Assembly (NCBI GenBank): GCA_947396885.1
Contig: OX377201.1
Coordinates: forward strand, 64,454,983 to 64,518,982
Length of the DNA: 64,000 bases
Direction of reading: 5' to 3'
Origin: Heligmosomoides polygyrus polygyrus
Lineage: Eukaryota; Nematoda; Chromadorea; Rhabditida; Heligmosomidae
Of the stretch, positions 31,446 to 43,873 are shown in pieces. Every line of letters begins with the position of its first letter. Position 1 is the stretch's first letter. The notes under the pieces are model-generated. The model worked only from the letters and a program-made list of their open reading frames with translations. It did not search any database and was not told the origin of the DNA. The position numbers were made by a program, and so were the translations under genes.

Positions 31446-32640
31446 ACTCAACAAAAACGAAACATGTTTTTCTACTATATGAAGGTGGGTTTTTCGTAGT
31501 ACTATCTATTCCCCTCGTTCAGATCTACGCCTGGTTAGATGTTGCCTTGTTACTGAACATCGCGCCTTGCCTCTATATTTCTTGCAGTGTGATGAAATCG
31601 CGTTTGCGATAGAAGCTTTGTAAATGTCCCCGACATCTCAAGGAAGAAGGAAAAGGGCGAACACGACGAAAAGTCGGCCGATATAAAGACACCATAGACG
31701 GCCTAGAGAACTACGCCTACGTTATCGTTTTTTGTGAAGTTCCTCACCCATCGGCATGTGACCTGAGCTAGTGAGTGTTGTGATTGCGCGTGGTGAGCTC
31801 ATCGTGGAAAAGTGATGCCGGCAGAGAGCTGCGCACTTGGGTCTACTCGCGAGCCCAAGGCTTCATTACGCGGTCTCAGATGCTTGTCCGTACCCTCGGT
31901 GAGAGATGGTGGTAACGAATCAAGTCTGCTCTCTGTAACCGGAATGACAATGAGCGTCATTGAAGCACACTTCCTCATTTAAACTGCACCTGTAGAGGAC
32001 GCAGATCTCATACTCGAGGAAGGCCTGAAGATGGGGACAAGTTGCGCATCTACAACAGCTGCTGCTAAAACGAATACACACATACGAAATAGGGGCAGAG
32101 GAATTCCGCTCGACGAAAGTGTCGCTAACCTTCCAGCAAACAAGAAAAACAAAGAATCTCGAGCGCCATTCCTCTGTTCATCGTGAAAGAGCACGGGGAG
32201 ACGTGAATTGAGGACAGAAAATGCCGTCGCACAGGGGGAATTCGCATTTAGTGCTGGATGCGGCCGAGCATTGCTGAAAACTGGTTAGCAAGAGCGGTGA
32301 AGAATCCCCACCCAAAGCAGACCTCAGCTCAATTTCAGTGTGGCGATCGATGTTAGAAGTGCTTCAGTGTTCTGTCAACACTGAACAATGACAGCAACTG
32401 GAACTGGCGAACTTGCTGCAGAGAGCTCTTCAGTTTTCACGGCGAGATCCACTGTTGAAGATCAGTGCTTCTCTGCATAAAAAATGAAGCGTCAGTGGCA
32501 GTGTTTTTATGAAGGCTTTAAGAATGAAGAGGTTCAGCGGACCAGGGGCGCCAAACGCCTGGATGGGGCTATTTACTTTCGAGGATTCGGGCTTTGCCCC
32601 GGACCCTCGAAAGTAAATAATCACCTTCACTGTTTTCTTT
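31446..32640. other. Interval without recognised gene; one hairpin
   Basis: No exon was recognised. At about 32566-32622 ATTTACTTTCGAGG and its inverse flank a GC-rich centre. Confidence 0.3.
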
Positions 32641-32800
32641 TCTTTTTAGGGCCTTTTCCCCCTATATGGGGAATATGGTAGTGGGATATGGCATTCAACA
32701 ATCCCTATGAAGCCTGTGCACTCCTATCGCATTCACGCGATTTGTACTTCGAAGAACCCGTCCTCTGCGCGGCGGGAAACAGACGGATCGACAGACATGC
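32640..32800 (+). repeat. Dispersed repeat, same family as 16440-16700
   Basis: TATGAAGCCTGTGCACTCC and the following ATTCACGCGATTTGTACTTCGAAGAACCCGT correspond to 16560-16620 and 22140-22210. Confidence 0.5.
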
Positions 32801-32989
32801 ACGCGTGCGTCCTCACTTATCATATGGGTTCGCGAAAGTCCGAATAAATAGAAGTGGCTGATCTGCAGAAACAAATGAGATAAAAAAATCAGTCTGCACA
32901 CCGATGGCAATAGCGCTTGATCGATTCCTGTGGTAATTCTTCTTATGCCTCAACTTTTTACATATTTACAACCGCGCGCACGCTGGTAG

Positions 32990-33155
32990 CACGATGCCTG
33001 AGGCACGTCTTCTGGGTCCCATCGCATGTTACACCAAGTATGCGACACGTCATCCGAATCCCAGTGCAGGTCGGACCATGCCTGCCGCTCGTCCTCTGAC
33101 TCAAGAGCACAATGGACATCGTGTGGAACACGTCTTCTGAATGCCACCCATCGGC
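32990..33155. repeat. 42-bp minisatellite, array 3 (about four units)
   Basis: CACGTCTTCTG-type anchors at 33004, 33046, 33088 and about 33129 give periods of 42, 42 and 41. The unit resembles arrays 1 and 2. Confidence 0.75.
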
Positions 33156-33790
33156 ACTCGATCCCCTATGCGCAAGTGAAATCCGAAATTTCGATAATCG
33201 TAATTACGAAAAAACCTTCGTAAATCGTAACAGGTGCTTAACGGGTAGCGCTGCTGTTTCTTCTGGGAGCGATAATTACAGTAATTCAATATTTTAGCTT
33301 AAGCTGTTCTGTTTTCTAACTAACTGGACACCTCTAAAGTCGGCTGAGTTACTTCCATTGCTGCGCACATTTTAGGAAAGTCGGAATAAATCGCTTATTT
33401 AGAAACGTTGTCTTAAAAGGCCGACTAAATACGTTGTCCAAACAGAAGCCTCAACCGTAAGTTCTCTTCGCTTTAACTAGCCTTTGGCTTGCCTATAAAT
33501 TAACTATTTAACAGGGACAATCTCAACAAGTTAATGTTAGTTACTGTCTGAGTGAATATGGCACAATAGGGTTGGGAAGAGCACCAAAAATCTCTTTTCT
33601 CGCATTCTGTGATACGCCTAACAAGGAAAAGTTCCAACTCGTGGTGAGCTTTTGCGATGCCATTTTGACAGGATGTAGGGCCTCGTGAGCGGAGTCCAGA
33701 ATTACAGTTGGTTTTTGCTGAACGCTTTTTTTAAAGGCCTTAAAAAGAGGTGTGAAAACGTGTGCGCAACAATCAGCAACCCCTATGAAA
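33156..33790. other. Interval without recognised gene
   Basis: Mostly AT-rich; short open frames only. Confidence 0.3.
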
Positions 33791-33794
33791 CTCC

Positions 33795-33880
33795 ACGAGC
33801 TCTGGTGGCGCAGACGGTAGGAGTGCCGCATCATAGAAGTACACAAGCGAGCTTTTGAGTTCAAGTTCGTGCACTGCCAA
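33795..33880 (+). repeat. tRNA-like SINE head
   Basis: GAGCTCTGGTGGCGCAGACGG gives an A-box-like segment and GAGTTCAAGTTCG a B-box-like segment about 50 bases later. Confidence 0.5.
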
Positions 33881-34187
33881 TATTCTTGCACATATTATTT
33901 TGTTGTTATTACGCTTTCTCACAGTCACAGAACTCAATTGCACACTACCAATGCTTGCAACAAACCAAGGCTGTCTCTCTACGCCTTCATATGAGCTTGT
34001 TTTTCGGGGAGGTAGTCGTTAGTCCCGACTCGGATGCGCACTGACGATGCCGACGGTGCCTACGGAGCCAATTAGCGTCGACTCGCACCGTACCACTCCC
34101 GCTTCGCGACGATCTCCAAGGCAGCCTTCGCCGCCGTGCGACGGTGACCTAGCCGAGCACGGGAGGCTGCAGATCGAGCGCGACCCC

Positions 34188-35020
34188 ACTGAGGACGAAC
34201 TTGACAGATCGACAATATTTACAATTACAGTGGATGACTTATTGAGAGGGTTTACAAAGGCAGCGTTAAGAGTCGTACTGGTGCGAGACCTACACACCTT
34301 CATATCAGAATTTCGAGCTCTATCCGATGGGCTGTACAAGAATGCTTAAGAATTCTCCCGTAGAGATATTTTAACGTATACATCCACGCGAAAGGCTTCA
34401 CGAACAAGCAGGTACGAATTTTGTATACTTCATTGTCAACATTTTGAGCTCTATCCGATGGGCTGTACAAGAAAGCTTAAAAATTCCGCTGGAGATATTT
34501 TGAACCGGCCCTCCGGATAAAGGCTGCGCGAACAATTCATTTAGTAGAGAGTCTGCTTAGCAGAATCCTGTTCTAGTTTTTTCATAATATTTCTCAGGTT
34601 TTTCTAAGAGCCTCGACATCTTTATTTATTTATTTATTTATTCAATACGTTCGCGATAAGCGCAAACGCCAGAAAAGAGTATTACAACAGCACAACAACA
34701 TGAAGACACACCTAGAACGATTCAAACCAATGTAAAGCAACAACATATATGAACCTTAGTGATACCCAGCACGATATTTCTCGAGACTAAGACTGAATAG
34801 GTAATAGCAAAAATTCATGGTAATTGAATTTTATCACACAACATCTGAAATTCAGAGAATTTTTTAAGCGCTCTTCTACAGCCCATCGGATAGAGCTCGA
34901 TATTCTGATATGAAAGTATGTAGGTCTCGCACCAGTACGACTATTTATGCTGCATTTGTAAACCCTTTAAATAAGTTATCCACAGTATTTGTAAATATTG
35001 TGAAGTTAGTCCTCAGTGGA
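34188..35020. repeat. Inverted repeat with open left arm and TTTA microsatellite
   Basis: About 34188-34345 and 34865-35020 are inverted copies (shared CTCTATCCGATGGGCTGTA and GTCTCGCACCAGTACGACT). A third partial copy starts at 34443. The plus frame 34047-34349 reads DELDRSTIFTITVDDLLRGF; I do not recognise it. (TTTA)n at about 34622-34645 resembles a LINE tail on the minus strand. Confidence 0.55.
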
Positions 35021-35024
35021 GATG

Positions 35025-35530
35025 ACAAAGAGACAGACTTGGTTTGCTGTAAGAATTGATCGCATATAATTGGCTCCTGTGATCATGTCAAAACAGCATC
35101 TCAAAATCTCCCCATGAGCTGAGAACCTTTCCTTGTAAGATGAGATATGGTGTCGGTTACCCCTACAGAAGCGAACGTGCTGCTGCAAAGCGTTATACAC
35201 ACGGCGCCATGAAGGTTCAATGAGGTCATATCTAGCAGTACTCTAAAGCATTACCAGCATTTTCCTGACCAGGATTCGTGACTGGTTAACATTTCTTTCG
35301 TGGCACAATGTTGCTCAGGAAGGCATGGCTGCAACGCTAATAAAGGCCAAGCCTAACATTAGAATGTCCTCACTAGCATCAGTACAGGCTTTCGTGCCCG
35401 TTGCCATCCGCTTGGACAAAGGCATTTTGAATCACAGCCACAAATCAAAAATCAACAGCAAGGAGGAGTTCATCGAAGGGACGCAAAAGCCGGCCCCCAA
35501 CCACTATGGGTTTTGAGCTCGCAAAGCCCG
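35025..35530. other. Interval without recognised gene
   Basis: Possibly more of the minus-strand LINE suggested by the TTTA tail at 34.6 kb, but no conserved block is readable. Confidence 0.25.
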
Positions 35531-35539
35531 GCGAGTCTG

Positions 35540-36990
35540 AGAAGTATGAGAGGGTCTCTGATGCGGACAACATCGGGTGGCAACCGAGCTAGCCCGAATT
35601 TCCCATAACGTAAGCAGGAGCCGCGTGGCATTGCTGAATGTGGATGGATACGTTGACGGGTCGCTCGTGCGGGAGGGTAGAAGCAGTGGAGCGAAGACGA
35701 GCTGATTTCGGTGCGGTGCAGGGAACGAGATGGTCCTGCTGCAAGTCAAGAGACATGGGAGACAGTCCTAAGTCCCGGGTGCCGGGTGTCGGAATAGTCG
35801 TCTCAGAACGTTTTCGTGATTCAATCGTAACCGTAGAACTCTTTGACGATCGACTGATGAAGATTGTTGTCGCCGATAAGGAACGACTCTATCACTTCTT
35901 CTCGGCGTGTGCTCTGCAGACTTGCTGCTCCGATCAAGCCAAGGACGAGCATTGAAGGCTGCTTGATGAGAAGGCAGCAGAAAATTCTTCGAGAGACGTC
36001 ACTTTGTAGCCGGTGACCTTAAGGGGTACGTGGGCGCTATGAAAGACTGGTATAGCTGCCATATTGGACTCGGTTACGTGTCGCGGAACGCCAATGTTGA
36101 GCGCCTTTCTGAGTATGCGGACTCACATAATCTCACCAGTAAATACTGTGTTCCGCAAACGTGAGTCCTACCTAGTCAGGTTCTATAGTGGGAATTGTAG
36201 AACGCAAATAGACTTCGTTCCTGTGAAAGATGTCTGTGACGACCGAAGTCTCGTCACAGACGCGAATATCGTGCGGTATGAGACGGTCACCCCACAGCGT
36301 CGACCGCTGATCTGCACTTTAGAGATCGCCCCTCCGAGGGTGAAGCAGGTCGAGGGATGCAGTGCAGCACGAATCAAGTGGTGGCGACTGAAAGAGAAGG
36401 ATTTCTGTGATTTCTCGCATGCATTTTGTCTACAGTTTCGGCTGACGAGTAAGCTTGGAAGAAGGCGACTGACGCGATACATCGAGCTGCACAATCGGAG
36501 CTCGGCATTACGAAGCCTGGGCGACATAAAGACGACAAGCAAACATAGCTGTGGACGAATGAGGAAAAAGCTTTATCACGTCGTGTTTCTCGGCGAAGAG
36601 ACAGCCGATAACTGGCGAAAGTAGCAGAATGCGAAAAAAAGCTGCCAAGAAGGCCGTGGCCGTTGCAAAAACTACTCATTTCAACGATGTCTACGAAAAG
36701 CTTGAGTCGCGCGATGGTGAGTGGTATTTGTATCCACTTGGAAAGAACCGCCATCGCCTCGTGAAGTCAAACTTTTCAACTACCAGTGTTGGTTCGTGGC
36801 TGACTATGGCACCACTGATGTTATCTATGCCACCCGGTTTCTGGTGGAGAAACATCGCGAAAAGCAGAAGCCGGTGCATCTTGCCCTTCTGGACTTGGAG
36901 AAGCCCTTGATCGCGTACCACATGAGTGAGGTGTTATGGTACGTCTTACGACAGCATGGCGTTCCTGAAGGACTTGTACAGTACCGGACG
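35540..36990 (+). mobile_element. LINE family D, degenerate copy
   Basis: Broken frames spell an APE endonuclease start (VDGYVDGSL or GRSC-V), GIVVSERFRDSIVTVELFDDRLMKIVV, TQIDFVPVKD, RRPLICTLEIAPPRVKQV, then jump to an RT-like HREKQKPVHLALLDLEK. Several frameshifts and a large internal deletion remove most of the RT. It ends near 36990. The C-terminus of the same family is at 42640-42900 and 17279-17533. Confidence 0.7.
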
Positions 36991-36993
36991 CGT

Positions 36994-37560
36994 TTTTGAA
37001 TAGACGCGAAAAAAACCGCACTTTTGCGGTTTTTGCGTCTTTTTGCTTTAACTCGCCAAAAATTCCTCCTTTTGAAAAACCAAGAATATATTTAAGCTTA
37101 GGAGATCGAGCTCTGTCGTTGGTATATTCGCTTCATATGAGAGATCAAAAATGGCCAAAATTGAAAACTTGTGCTCCATTGAGAAGGCCGGCCGCGGACG
37201 AGTTGTCGGCCAAAACCGTTGCATGCTCACAATTCCTCTAATTTAAGGTTTTTTGAGAAACGGTTGGAACCGTTCAATTCGTCTTCTCGAGCGCTACACA
37301 ACCATATATACAACTTTGCCACCGCATTTTCGCAGTGGGTGGTCAAAGATGACGGGAGCAGACTATTTGCTATTGGAGAAGCTTATATTCCAGGACTTGC
37401 ATGTTCTCGCAGCATGTCAAGCATGGCGTAAAGTGTTTTGTCATGCCAGGAATCCTCTGAAAGTGTGCCGTGCACAATGCATATAGTACTGAACCTATCA
37501 ATCGAGGAGGGGGGGGGGGTACAGTTTGTAGAGCATTTAGGGAGTTTTATATAAGATTCT
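36994..37560. other. Repeat-derived interval
   Basis: CGCGAAAAAAACCGC and its inverse (about 37004-37035) form a hairpin next to the LINE end. It includes an 11-G run at 37509-37519. No gene is seen. Confidence 0.4.
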
Positions 37561-39640
37561 CGATCGCCCTACTCAGAAATTGCTGTACTCTGCTTCGGCG
37601 AGACTTTGGTGTGCGCTGTGCGCAATGTATATGGGATCGAACCTATCAATCGACTGGGCGCAACAGCTCGCAAATTGCACGCGCGGGCGTGTTCGGAGAG
37701 CGATAACTCTGTCAGCTTCCAAGCTTTCTGGCTGCAACGTGTGGATTCCGCAGACAGTAATATGCTTTAGTAAAGCATAGCAAATTATCTTTCGAATTGG
37801 CAAGGTTACGGCGGTGTGAAAATGCAGGTTGGGCATGTGTGACACGATTTTTACAGATTTCGGTCGACCGCTGCGGGTGCACGAGGCGAGCTAACGGCAT
37901 GCAAACTTGCGGGCGAGTAAAGCGCCGAAGGCATATTACGATGACGAGCTCCAGATGCCTAAACTGCTTTAGCACAATCTGCCATTTTGGAGCCTCGTAG
38001 GGCGACGGCGAAGTTCCTTCCGCCCTTACTCGCCCACATTCGAGTTCTCGACGCTCTCAATGGTACCACTCTGTTCAGCTCGAGAAGCTTTATCGAATGG
38101 TGTTAATCTCGACCAATTCTGGGAATATCGACTTTTTGACAATTTCGCATCAAAGGCGAGGCGGCTCAAGGCCGCGGCAGAAGGACAATGACGTCATCGA
38201 AAATCGATATTTATGAGCCGGGCCAGGTCTGATACCGTTCAATAGAGCTTTTGGTGATGAATTGAATGGTGTTACTGCGAGCAGCAAGAACTGAAATCTG
38301 GGCGATTAAGAGCGTGGAGAACATCGACCGTAGTTGTGCTAAATTTGACTCACGGGCGTGTTCTGAGCGCAATAACTCCGTCACGTTTGAATCTTTCGGG
38401 CAGCAACTTGTGCATTTAATAAGCAGTAGAAAGCTCAACAGGTGCGCTGAAACATAGCAATGTAGCTTATGAATGGAAAAAGTTACGGCCGTGCGAAAAT
38501 GCTGGTAAACATTGTGTGACACAATTTTTTCCGATTTCAGTCGACCACTGTAGGAACACGCGATCAGCTAGCGGCCTACGAATGCGTAGACTAACAAACT
38601 AGCTAAAGTACTTTGCGATGAAGTGCCCATAACTCTCCAGCTGCCTAAACTGCCTTACTACCAGCTGCCATTTTAGAGCTGTGAAGGGCAGCGGTGAAGA
38701 CTCTTCCGCCCTTACTTGCCCACATTTGAGTCTTTGACACAACAGATGCTACTGTTTTGTTCAACTGGAAAAGCTCTATCTCAGCCAATTCCGAGAAAAT
38801 TGATTTTTTTAACAATTTCCCTCGAGGACGAGGGCGCTCTTCGCCGAGCCTGCCCGGACGATGACGTCATCGAAAGTCGACGATTTCGAAAATTGCCAAA
38901 TGTTCTTGTCCAAACTTCGTTCAAATTCATCTAGGGGGTTATTTGGTGCGCTGATTACGAATCCGATGTTCGATTTTGAAAACTGCGCCGATTTCGACAG
39001 GTATTGGATTTCCTTCTGGATAACTGAGGGTGGTCGGGTCAGGAACACCGATTTTGCTCAAAATTAGTCAAAGCGCAGGGTTTATTCAAGGTGCCGAATA
39101 CGATGCCGAAATCCATTTGGCCGATTATGGCAGCAAACCACCCATACCGATAACTGAGGGCAGTCAGTGATCCTGGCCCTACTAACCTCAAATGGCTGAA
39201 ACATGCCAGGGAAATTGTCAAAAAAACCAATTTTCCCGGAATTGAGCGTGATTTACACCGTTCAATAGAGCCTTTCGAGTTGAAAAAAACGGTACCATCT
39301 GTTTTGTCAAAAACTCAAATGTGGGCGAGTAAGGGCGGAAGAAGCTTCACCGCTGTCCTCCACCGCTCTAACATGGCAGATGGGGCTAAGGCAGTTTAGG
39401 CAGCTGGAGAGTTAGGAGCAGATCATCGTAAAGTGCCTTCAGTGCTTTACTCATCCGCGAGTTTGAATGCTGTTAGCTCGCCTCGTGTACCAGCAGCGGT
39501 CGATCGAATTCTGAAAAAATCGTGTCACACATGCCCAACCTGCATTTTCACACCGCCGTAACCTTGCCAATTCGTAAGATAATTTGCTATGCTTTGGCGC
39601 TTTACTAAAGCATATTACTGCCTGCGGAATCCTACCCTTC
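37560..39640. repeat. Three-unit complex repeat (two direct, one inverted)
   Basis: About 37560-38170 and 38216-38810 are direct copies; 39230-39640 is an inverted copy of the first. Shared landmarks are CCGCCCTTACT-CGCCCACATT, TGCCTAAACTGC, GTGTGACACGAT and GTTACGGC. The outer pair would fold as a long hairpin. No protein is recognised. Confidence 0.7.
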
Positions 39641-39889
39641 TATTGCCTCGTTAGCATTCTCGAACAGCACCTGTTCGACAATGAAATATGTAGATGCATG
39701 TAGACGTTGTTCATGCGGCGCGGCCAAAAGTGTCTATAGTCAGCAATATGTAGAGCATAGTATAAGACTCTCAGTGGTCGTTAGAAGCTGCTATGAGTTG
39801 TTCGAAGCTAAATTGGAGGATTTTATCTATCAGATACGAGAGAAAGCATTATTCTACACATTTATTCTAAGCCTAGAGAAGCTACTATA

Positions 39890-40140
39890 GAGGCAGTGCT
39901 GTCATACGATGTTTTGTTGCGGTCAGAACTCTTAGGAATTGCACCTGCACCAATGCGTTCCGGGCAGGATTACAGCCAGCGCTGTTTGATCAACATCTCG
40001 GTATCGTGGAAGAGTGCTGAGATGCCACCGCAACAAGGGTATGGTGGATGTGGAGCGCGATTTAATAGCGCTAATAGCGTAACGGGCTAACATCCTGCCT
40101 GGAACGTAGAGAGTGTGGGTCCATGTCCCGCCTGGCACGA
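39890..40140 (+). repeat. tRNA-like repeat related to 11363-11553
   Basis: GCGTAACGGGCTAACATCC (A-box type) and GTGGGTCCATGTCCCGCC (B-box type) lie near 40070-40135. The upstream part resembles 11340-11480. Confidence 0.5.
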
Positions 40141-40445
40141 GAGGACGCGTGGAGCGCAGTCAGAGGAGGCGCCGGCTGTCGCCTGCACCCGATACTAGGT
40201 TCCTGGTTCGGATTGCCCACCCAGGCCAACCAAGTCTTCCATCCTTCCGGGTTCGGTGAATTGGTTCCAGACTTGTCTGGGAAGGATAGAGCGCTGACTT
40301 ACTCATCGGCTGGCCACCGCAAGTTATTGCAGGGCCAAATACGCATTCAACTCGCCTCCACGACATCCCGTAGAAGCAGAATGCGTCGCGCTTCCCGAAG
40401 GGGATTGAGTAACGCCGTCCTTTATCCTTTATTTACTCATTATTC
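40140..40445 (+). repeat. tRNA-headed SINE, near-complete copy
   Basis: Head GGAGCGCAGTCAGAGGAGGC, body with GGTTCCTGGTTCGGATT, CTTCCATCCTTCCGGGTTCG, GGCTGGCCACCGCAAG, GACATCCCGTAGAAGCAG, then AACGCCGTCC and TTTATCC tail. It is the clearest plus-strand copy. Confidence 0.8.
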
Positions 40446-40755
40446 CTAACACATATATGTCACACTTATGCATATAGCAGAAAGTATCTCCGAGGACAGG
40501 AAACGCGCTATAACGAGAGGGAACTGTATATAGAAAACTAACTGTTCGAAGAAGAAGCTTGCGGGTTGTTTTGCACCTTTTCTATGACGAAGATGTCTTT
40601 TTTATATGGCGAGATAACGTATACACTAGACTCAACGTAAATAAGTTTTACATACCTTCAAAAGAATTGATTTTTGTTTAATTGCTATAGCCTTCAAGAT
40701 ATTTGTTGTACGTGAAATAGCTGACAAAGGAAGGATACGAGGTGACCACGAGACT

Positions 40756-41900
40756 TTGAAATGAGACGTACATCACTGGATGCGTCTTCAAACGCTGATT
40801 CCAAATATGTGTTCTGTTTGTGCTGTGCGCATCTGCGAACGGAGTTGTGGACCATTTTCAGCATGACTCCCAACTCAAATAGCCTGAAAACCAGCTCTGC
40901 TGGTCGAGCAGTGGTGGCACAGGTGGTGGAGGTGCGGCGTGGTGAGACGGGTGGTTTATGGTTCGACTCCCCTGTGGTGCACGATTTTTGCACTAAGAAA
41001 GATTCGTTACGATCAGCCAAAGCTCTCTGTGTCAAATGGCGAAATTTGGGCGAAATCGATCACCCTGATTCCACTACCCATACTTACAAGTGGGTGATCA
41101 GTGCCTTAAATAACCCTTTGGGTGATTTTTTTTTCGTCACACGGGGTCGTTAAGGACAATACTGCCGACTTATCCTCCAAACTATGTTCTCACCAGTTGT
41201 TGTATTGGTGTCCCTTTTGGAAAAGTTCGGTCTTCCGACACTTCACGCGTTCCTACAAGGCAAGAGAAGAAGATGGCCAGCAGTTTCGCATCCATCTTGC
41301 GAGATGCGCAATGCGGGAGCATCGAGGTAGACCTTCTACTGACTCCCTACTGGCATCGTAGAGCACTGCTCTTACAGCAGCTGCACTGATGTATTTTTGA
41401 TCCGCTGCGGTCATTGCCAGCGGCTGTTATGTTTTGAAAATTTCCTAGTGTTATTTCACAGTTGTTAGTGAAACGCATTGTTTGTCTTCTCGCCATGTTT
41501 TTAGCAACTATTCATGATAAATTGTATTTTTCTGCCAGTATAAAGTTGTCAGTATGAAGACGAGTCCTTTCTGGTGACCTTTACCGTTGTGATTTGACAT
41601 AGAGAGCTTTGGTTGATCGTGACAGATCTTTTTTTAGGAAGTGCAAAAATCCTGCACCACAGGGGAGTCAAACCAGAAACCAGCCCGTCTCACCACGCCG
41701 CTCCTCTAACTCTCTCTCCTCCCCCCCCCCCCCACCACTGCTCGGCCAGCAACGCAATTTTCAGGCTACTTTAGCCGAAAGCCATGCTGCAAATGGTCCA
41801 CAACTCCGTTCACAGATGCGCACAGCAGAAACAGTGCACATATTTGGAGCCAGCGTCACGCTGCATCCACTGATATACTTCCAATCCCAAAGTCCCATGT
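40756..41900. repeat. Inverted pair of tRNA-headed repeats with C13 tract
   Basis: Left arm 40756-41060 has GGTTCGACTCCCCTGTGGTG, a strong B box; right arm about 41600-41880 is its inverse with GGGGAGTCAAACC. The arm spacer of about 540 bp holds a copy of the TGATCA motif near 41090. A run of 13 C lies at 41721-41733. Confidence 0.65.
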
Positions 41901-41998
41901 TCACCTAGTATCCTTCCCTTGGGAGTTCACGTTGTTCGATTGTGTTTTCCAATATCAAGACTCTTGTCATAGTAAAAACCCAAGCCTCTAAACCTAGT

Positions 41999-42590
41999 CT
42001 ACTTTAGATGAGGTGGATTTATTAATGGCATAATTATAAGGCTGTCCTGATATTCTGGAGTTTGGATGTAGAAGAACAGTTTTTTGAAGGGAAGTGGTAA
42101 TTGCCGCATATTCGCCCAGTCCGCTAATAAGCTTATTGTTGAAGCATTATCTGTTGAAGCATTATCGCATCGGAAGGGCAAGTGATTGTCCTATACTTCT
42201 TAATGTCGTCAGCGTACACCTTCGTTGTGACATTCATTGTTCCATTACCTCTGGAACCTCCGCAGTAAACACGATGAAAAGCAGAGAAGAAAGGTTCCTC
42301 CTTGTGGAACTCCGCTGATTGCTCGTCTCACAGTTGAGAACGAGGAATACACCTTAACATGAAATGTTCTACCAGAAAGATACAAAGCTATCCATTTAAT
42401 TAGTATCTGATGAAATCTGCACATGTCTATCAGGGGCTTCGGTGGTATGTTCTCTGTTAAATTGCAGTAAGCTGTCGATAAATCTGGCCTCTGGACGTCA
42501 AGAAGGCCGAATACAATAATACGACTGACGTGAACGAATCTGGCTCCATTAAAATTAACGGTATGGACTTTCACGCACATCGCTGTATGA
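41999..42590 (-). pseudogene. CR1-type LINE reverse transcriptase fragment
   Basis: Minus-strand frames give LLIKWIALYLSGRTFHVKV-like, SGVPQGGT and then, after a frameshift, KVYADDIKKY (the catalytic YADD) and LADWANMRQLPLPFKK. This is the palm and thumb of a CR1/jockey-type RT. It has at least one frameshift. Confidence 0.72.
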
Positions 42591-42639
42591 ACCAGTGACA
42601 GCAGCTTCTGATGGTAGAAGTGAACTCAGGCGTGAGTGC

Positions 42640-42900
42640 AGCGTAGTCAAAATGGCGCTGGGTGACTGGTGTGCTCTCCGACAGGAAGATACCAGAACGC
42701 CTTAAGATCTACAGAACCATCGTCCGGCCAGTAGCAATGCATGGCGCTGAAAGTTGGCCTGCGACCAAGGAAGTTGAAACGCGCCTGTTGTTACGTGTTA
42801 CAGGGACGAAAATGTTGAGCTGGGCGGCTGGTGTCAGGCGGATAGACCACTTCCGAAATGATTTTATTCGGTAGAAGTTCGGTGTAGCCCCAAATCCTAA
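42640..42900 (+). pseudogene. LINE family D C-terminal fragment
   Basis: It reads GVLSDRKIPERLKIYRTIVRPVAMHG, ATKEVETRLLLRVTGTKMLSWAAGVRRIDHFRND and then KFGVAPN in another frame. It belongs to the same LINE family as 17279-17533 and 35540-36990. Confidence 0.72.
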
Positions 42901-43873
42901 CCTACTGCATACAAAACCGTTTGTCCGTCTATCCGTGTGTGTGTGTGTTTGTGTATCGCAAACCTGCGTGAACCAGTAAGGCATGTCAAAAGTGTAAATA
43001 TGACCCGCCCTACATGTAGAACCTGCCAAGGCTACTCTCACGTGAATCGATGAAAATAAACGAAAATTAGAGGGAAATGAGCAGTTTGGACAAATGAGTG
43101 GAAGTAGTCGATCAGATAACTAATATCGATCGACAGCGTCGATTTTTCAATCGGGTTTATAGGAAACCATCTCGATGACCAAGCGCGAAGCTCGCTTACG
43201 ACGACGGCCCAGGGGCAGGCTCAAGCGTAGGCTGCGATTTCTGGCAAAAATGTTACAACCCCCTCCAGAAGGGTTTTGGTACGACCCCCCCCATCGATAA
43301 AATTTATGGATTTCAGTGTTAAGTTGTCTCTTATGTTGCAAACGATTTGAAAAAATGTGAAAGAAAGAAAAAGTAATTAATAATAATTAATTAATGAAGT
43401 TTTGACGCAAAAAAATCAAAAAATGAAAATTTTTTAGGCATGGCAACACCCTGAACACTGCTTCTTCTACGGAAAAAGACGTCATTTGGATTTGAAACTA
43501 TATTTAATAAAAATATAAATAGTTGTCGTATTAGTTGATGTATATGGATCTTACCGAAAGTTAACCTTCAATTTATAGCAGAAAAAAATCGGGCCTCTCC
43601 CAGGCAACCTCTAATCCGATCAGGTGGAGTGATCTTCTGATTGATCGATTAATTTTTTTTCGAGTTTTGATTTTGATTGAAAACGAAATGTTTCCTGAAC
43701 AAAACTACCACTGGAGCTGAAACTGGAGTTCACAACAGCACAGATTTTGTTTTGGCAAAAATCGCGGAGAAATGGAAGCTGCCTTTTTCAAAATTTGATT
43801 TTGCATCGAAAACATAGAGAATTTCTTCTAGTTTTCCGAATGCCGCCCACATTTGCACATCTTTTAAAAGTGG

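Noticed and set aside
42900..43041. Gene around the GTGTGTGT tract near 42940
   Set aside because: It is a GT microsatellite with a continuation of the LINE D remnant; frames are artefacts.
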